Position numbers and translations under genes: made by a program
Assembly (NCBI GenBank): GCA_937892655.1
Contig: CALBJC010000100.1
Location: 1 to 42,888 of the forward strand
Length of the DNA stretch: 42,888 bases
Reading direction: 5' to 3'
Source: an uncultured Clostridia bacterium
GTDB taxonomy: Bacteria; Bacillota; Clostridia; Oscillospirales; Ruminococcaceae
The notes under the pieces: generated by a model
The model's input: the letters and a program-made list of their open reading frames with translations, nothing else
Told to the model about the DNA's origin: nothing
Database searches by the model: none
Part shown: piece after piece, positions 39,512 through 42,888 of the stretch
How the letters are laid out: each line of letters starts with the position of its first letter
Position numbering within the stretch: the first letter of the stretch is position 1

Positions 39512-40891
39512 ATGAGCGAGGTAATCTGTGCTGCGGCAAGCGGCGGTAATGTAGGAGCTGTTGCTCTTATAAGGCTAAGTGGCGATAAGGCTTTTGAAAT
39601 TGCTGACAAGGTTTTTGTAGCGTTTAATAAGATAAAGGTTTCACAGATGCAGTCACATACCTGCGCTTACGGCAAAATTGTTGACGCTGACAATAACAGA
39701 ATAGATGACGTTTTGCTGACAACCTTTGTTTGCCCTCATTCTTATACGGGCGAAAACGTGGTAGAAATCTCTTGTCATGGCGGACTTTATGTTCAGAAAA
39801 AGATCATAAGGCTTTGTATTGAAAACGGTGCTGTTATGGCAACAGCCGGCGAGTTTACAAAGAGAGCATTCTTAAACGGAAAGCTTTCACTCACTCAGGC
39901 TGAGGCTGTAATGGATATTATATCAGCAGACGGTGAAAGGCTTTTAAAAAGTGCTAACAACGCAAGAGAGGGAAGACTTTACAGCTTTATTTCACGCTGT
40001 ACAAAATCACTGATTTCTCTGTCAGCCGATTTGGCCGCTTGGGTTGATTACCCTGAGGATGACCTGCCTGATATTGAGCCTGACGCTTTTGCAAAGTCAC
40101 TTTCTTTGGTACTTACAGACCTTGAAACAGTTATCAGGGGATATAATACCGGTAAAATGTTAAAAAATGGAATTTACACAGCAATTGTAGGTAAACCAAA
40201 CGTTGGTAAGTCTACCATTATGAATATCCTTTCAGGCTATCAGCGCAGTATTGTAACCGATATTGCTGGTACGACAAGAGATGTTATTGAAGAAACTGTA
40301 AGAATATCAGAAAATATCGTTTTACGCCTTTGCGATACTGCGGGTATCAGAGAAACTGAGGATACAGTAGAAAAGATTGGTGTAACGCTCGCTCAGAAAA
40401 AGGCTGATGAATGTGACCTTATAATTGCTGTTTTTGATAACTCAACTGAGATGTCAGAGGATGACAGACGAGTTTTAGAAAGCCTTGAAAAGTCAAAAAC
40501 TGTTATTATCATAAATAAAACTGACCTTGAAGCAAAGCTTGATGAAAGTGAGTTTTCAGGCTTTGAGGATTTTCAGATTATCAGATGCAGTGCTATCAAT
40601 GATAACTCATTACTTTTACTTAATAATGCTATTGAAAAAATCATTGAACAGCTTGATATTTCAGCGTCAACTAGTAGCGAGATGTTTTTGAACGAACGTC
40701 AGCTTGTATGCTGCAACAGAGCATTTGACGCTGTAAAAAGAGCGTATGATGATCTAATGATGGGTATTTCTTACGACTGCATAACTGTTACTATTGATGA
40801 CGCTATCAATGCACTCCTGGAGCTTTCGGGTGAGAAGGCAACAGAAGCAGTTGTAAGCGAGGTATTCTCGAGATTCTGTGTAGGTAAATAA
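39512..40891 (+). CDS. mnmE: tRNA modification GTPase MnmE
   Basis: This 459-residue GTPase works with MnmG to add carboxymethylaminomethyl groups to U34 of tRNAs. The N-terminal tetrahydrofolate-binding domain starts VICAAASGGNVGAVALIRLSG. The G domain has G1 GKPNVGKS (227-234), G2 DIAGTTRD, G3 DTAG and G4 NKTD. The C terminus ends FCVGK, the conserved C-x-GK motif with the catalytic-site Cys. AAAGAGGTGAAAAG precedes ATG 39512. Confidence 0.96.
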   Translation: MSEVICAAASGGNVGAVALIRLSGDKAFEIADKVFVAFNKIKVSQMQSHTCAYGKIVDADNNRIDDVLLTTFVCPHSYTGENVVEISCHGGLYVQKKIIRLCIENGAVMATAGEFTKRAFLNGKLSLTQAEAVMDIISADGERLLKSANNAREGRLYSFISRCTKSLISLSADLAAWVDYPEDDLPDIEPDAFAKSLSLVLTDLETVIRGYNTGKMLKNGIYTAIVGKPNVGKSTIMNILSGYQRSIVTDIAGTTRDVIEETVRISENIVLRLCDTAGIRETEDTVEKIGVTLAQKKADECDLIIAVFDNSTEMSEDDRRVLESLEKSKTVIIINKTDLEAKLDESEFSGFEDFQIIRCSAINDNSLLLLNNAIEKIIEQLDISASTSSEMFLNERQLVCCNRAFDAVKRAYDDLMMGISYDCITVTIDDAINALLELSGEKATEAVVSEVFSRFCVGK

Positions 40892-40894
40892 ATG

Positions 40895-40910
40895 TGTTCC
40901 ACGTGGAACA
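40895..40910 (+). promoter_or_regulatory. parS: parS centromere site (ParB binding)
   Basis: TGTTCCACGTGGAACA is a perfect 16-bp palindrome of the parS type (consensus TGTTTCACGTGAAACA, with compensating C/G changes). It sits between mnmE and mnmG, about 6.5 kb from oriC, a usual place for ParB (Spo0J) loading. Confidence 0.9.
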
Positions 40911-40925
40911 ATTAGGGTGATATAA

Positions 40926-42797
40926 ATGTCAGAAATGATAACGCTGAATAAATATGATATTGTTATAATTGGTGCCGGTCACGCCGGAGTTGAGGCGGCG
41001 CTGGCGTCAGCACGCCTTGGCAGAAAAACTGCTCTTTTTACAATTTCTCTTGATGGCATTGCAAATCTGCCTTGTAACCCATCAATCGGCGGTACTGCAA
41101 AGGGCCATCTTGTAAGAGAGATCGACGCTCTGGGCGGTGAGATGGGTAAGGCTGCTGACAAAACCTTTATTCAGTCAAGAATGTTAAACAGAGGTAAGGG
41201 CCCTGCTGTTCACTCTCTTAGAGTTCAGACAGACAGAGTAAAATACCATACATATATGAAAAAGGTTTGCGAGGCGCAGGAAAACCTTGACATCAAGCAG
41301 GCCGAGATTACAGAGGTTATTGTAGAAAACGGTAAGGTTTGCGGCGTTTTGACAAAGCTTGGTGCGCACTATGAATGCGATGGCGTTATTATTGCAACGG
41401 GTACATACTTAAAGGGTACTGTTCACGTTGGCTACACTTCATACGAAAGCGGTCCTGACGCTACTTTGCCTGCAACAGCGCTTTCTGAAAGCCTGAGAAA
41501 AGCTGGACTTACTATCAGAAGATTCAAAACTGGTACACCTGCCAGAGTTCATAAGAGAAGTATCGATTTTGACAAGCTTGAAAGACAGCCCGGCGATGAT
41601 GATATAGTAGCGTTTTCTTATGAAACTGATTATGAACTTAAAAATCAGGTTGACTGCTACATTGCGTATACAAATGAGGAAACTCATAGAATTATAAAAG
41701 AAAATATTACACGTTCAGCTCTTTATTCGGGTAAGATCGAGGGCGTTGGTCCGAGATACTGCCCTTCAATTGAGGATAAGATAGTTCGTTTTCCTGATAA
41801 GGAGCGTCATCAGCTTTTTATTGAGCCTTGTGGAAAAAATACCGAGGAAATGTATCTACAAGGTATGTCATCTTCTCTACCGGAAGAAGTACAGCTTAAA
41901 TTTTATCGTACTATACCGGGACTTGAAAACGTAAAGGTTATGCGCGCAGCATACGCTATTGAGTACGATTGTATTGACCCATTAGCTCTTTATGCTACGC
42001 TTGAAATTAAAGAACAGCCCGGTCTTTATGGTGCAGGTCAGTTTAACGGCTCATCCGGCTATGAAGAGGCCGCCGCGCAGGGCTTTGTTGCGGGTGTTAA
42101 TGCCGCTCATAAGGTTCTTGGTCGCGAGCCGCTTATTCTTTCGCGTTCATCATCATATATAGGCACACTAATTGATGACCTTGTAACCAAAGGCTGCTCC
42201 GACCCGTATCGTATGATGACCTCGCGCAGCGAGTATAGACTTCTTCTTCGTCAAGATAACGCCGACGAGCGTATGATGCCAACAGGCTATGCATTAGGGC
42301 TTGTAGGCGAAGAAGATTATCAAAGATTTTTAAAGCGAATCGAGCTTAAAAACCAAGAAATAGAGCGTGTAAACCACACCTTTTTAGCGCCAAATCCTAA
42401 TCTTAACGCAATGCTGCAAGAAAAGGGCACCGCGCCGCTTACTACAGGCACGCGCCTTGCCGACCTTATCAAGCGACCACAACTTGACTATAAATGTTTA
42501 GCGCCTTTTGACCCCGACAGGCCCGAGCTTTCGGACGATATATGTGAAAAGGTTGAAATTGAAATCAAATACGGGGGTTATATCAAACGTCAGCAAGCCG
42601 CTGTTGACGAGATGCTACGTCTTGAAAACAAAGCAATCCCCGTAGATTTTGATTATTCAGCAATCAAGGGACTGCGACTTGAAGCCGTAGAAAAGCTTAA
42701 CAAGGTTCGCCCCGACAACATTGGTCAAGCTTCGCGCATTTCGGGCGTTAGCCCTGCCGATATTTCGGTGCTTCTGATCTATTTGGGCATGCATTAA
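40926..42797 (+). CDS. mnmG: tRNA uridine-5-carboxymethylaminomethyl modification enzyme MnmG
   Basis: This 623-residue FAD enzyme is the partner of MnmE. The FAD-binding start is YDIVIIGAGHAG (GxGxxG at about 16-21); CNPSIGG, ALYSGKIEGVGPRYCPSIEDK and GQFNGSSGYEEAAAQG are hallmark parts. The end is GVSPADISVLLIYLGMH. ATG 40926 follows AGGGTGA. Codon use changes inside the gene: Arg codons are AGA in 14 of 16 cases before about base 41760, but CGN in 19 of 22 after it, and Gln shifts from CAG to CAA somewhat later (about 42130-42230). The protein itself is intact. Confidence 0.96.
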   Translation: MSEMITLNKYDIVIIGAGHAGVEAALASARLGRKTALFTISLDGIANLPCNPSIGGTAKGHLVREIDALGGEMGKAADKTFIQSRMLNRGKGPAVHSLRVQTDRVKYHTYMKKVCEAQENLDIKQAEITEVIVENGKVCGVLTKLGAHYECDGVIIATGTYLKGTVHVGYTSYESGPDATLPATALSESLRKAGLTIRRFKTGTPARVHKRSIDFDKLERQPGDDDIVAFSYETDYELKNQVDCYIAYTNEETHRIIKENITRSALYSGKIEGVGPRYCPSIEDKIVRFPDKERHQLFIEPCGKNTEEMYLQGMSSSLPEEVQLKFYRTIPGLENVKVMRAAYAIEYDCIDPLALYATLEIKEQPGLYGAGQFNGSSGYEEAAAQGFVAGVNAAHKVLGREPLILSRSSSYIGTLIDDLVTKGCSDPYRMMTSRSEYRLLLRQDNADERMMPTGYALGLVGEEDYQRFLKRIELKNQEIERVNHTFLAPNPNLNAMLQEKGTAPLTTGTRLADLIKRPQLDYKCLAPFDPDRPELSDDICEKVEIEIKYGGYIKRQQAAVDEMLRLENKAIPVDFDYSAIKGLRLEAVEKLNKVRPDNIGQASRISGVSPADISVLLIYLGMH

Positions 42798-42888
42798 ACG
42801 GCAAAACGCATCCCAAACGGCGCAATTCACTCGCATTTTCAAGCTTTTTGCGTAAAATAACGCCGGTCTTGTCACCGTTACATTGCAC
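42798..42888. other. Window end after mnmG, no gene seen
   Basis: These 91 bases are richer in G and C (GGCGCA, CGCCGG) than most gaps in the window and carry no clear terminator or gene start. They match the codon style of the mnmG 3' half. Confidence 0.5.

Noticed and set aside
42657..42875. Minus-strand 72-residue frame at the window end
   Set aside because: Mostly antisense to the mnmG 3' end, with no ribosome site or family match.

Overview
The window reads as chromosomal DNA from a low-GC Gram-positive anaerobe of the class Clostridia, most likely a Ruminococcus-like member of the Oscillospirales. That placement is inferred from gene order, protein style, an orphan [FeFe]-hydrogenase-like sensor gene and codon use; no database search was possible. 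The right half holds the chromosomal origin neighbourhood: gyrA, gyrB, remB, recF, yaaA, dnaN and dnaA on the minus strand, and rpmH, rnpA, yidD, yidC, jag, mnmE and mnmG on the plus strand, with the probable oriC in the 512-bp dnaA-dnaN gap.

Layout. 1-433: 3' end of serA. 684-3853: a five-gene set (two DRTGG-like proteins, a GHKL ATPase, an [FeFe]-hydrogenase-like protein, a PHP phosphoesterase) that looks like a redox or H2-sensing module. 3899-5101: a DtxR/MntR-type regulator and an SseB-like protein. 5218-8569: two lipoproteins and a YkgJ-type cysteine cluster protein. 8606-10681 (minus): a ZIP metal transporter and a sulfhydrylase of methionine synthesis. 11000-14722: five tandem paralogous membrane proteins with an N-terminal zinc ribbon. 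14862-16946: greA and lysS. 17081-17989: a lone Mrr-type restriction endonuclease. 18106-19504: two tiny membrane proteins and a membrane-anchored PstS-like protein. 19615-24397: a TetR-led run of ten small accessory genes (P-loop protein, three GNAT acetyltransferases, DUF1801, TfoX-like, DUF2087, DUF5131, VOC). 24518-25840: a coiled-coil membrane protein and a small membrane protein. 25963-42797: the replication and translation core described above.

How the genes work together. The minus-strand replication operon supplies initiator, sliding clamp, gap-repair loader and gyrase; the divergent plus-strand operon supplies ribosomal protein L34, RNase P protein, the YidD/YidC insertion machinery, the Jag RNA-binding protein and the two tRNA-U34 modification enzymes. 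A 16-bp perfect parS palindrome sits between mnmE and mnmG, as expected for origin-proximal ParB loading.

Most notable observations: (1) oriC lacks canonical DnaA boxes; instead ten copies of a GTTGA-centred motif are clustered beside TAG-type trinucleotides and an AT-rich stretch, while DnaA has a shortened recognition-helix turn; (2) the hydrogenase-like protein keeps the H-cluster cysteines but has Ala at the proton-shuttle Cys, and is embedded with signalling-type partners; (3) the zinc-ribbon paralogue array; (4) a relic of a GNAT gene 3' end fused behind the TfoX-like gene, all its codon changes synonymous; (5) an abrupt codon-usage switch inside mnmG. No tRNA, rRNA, CRISPR array, insertion sequence or prophage was seen.
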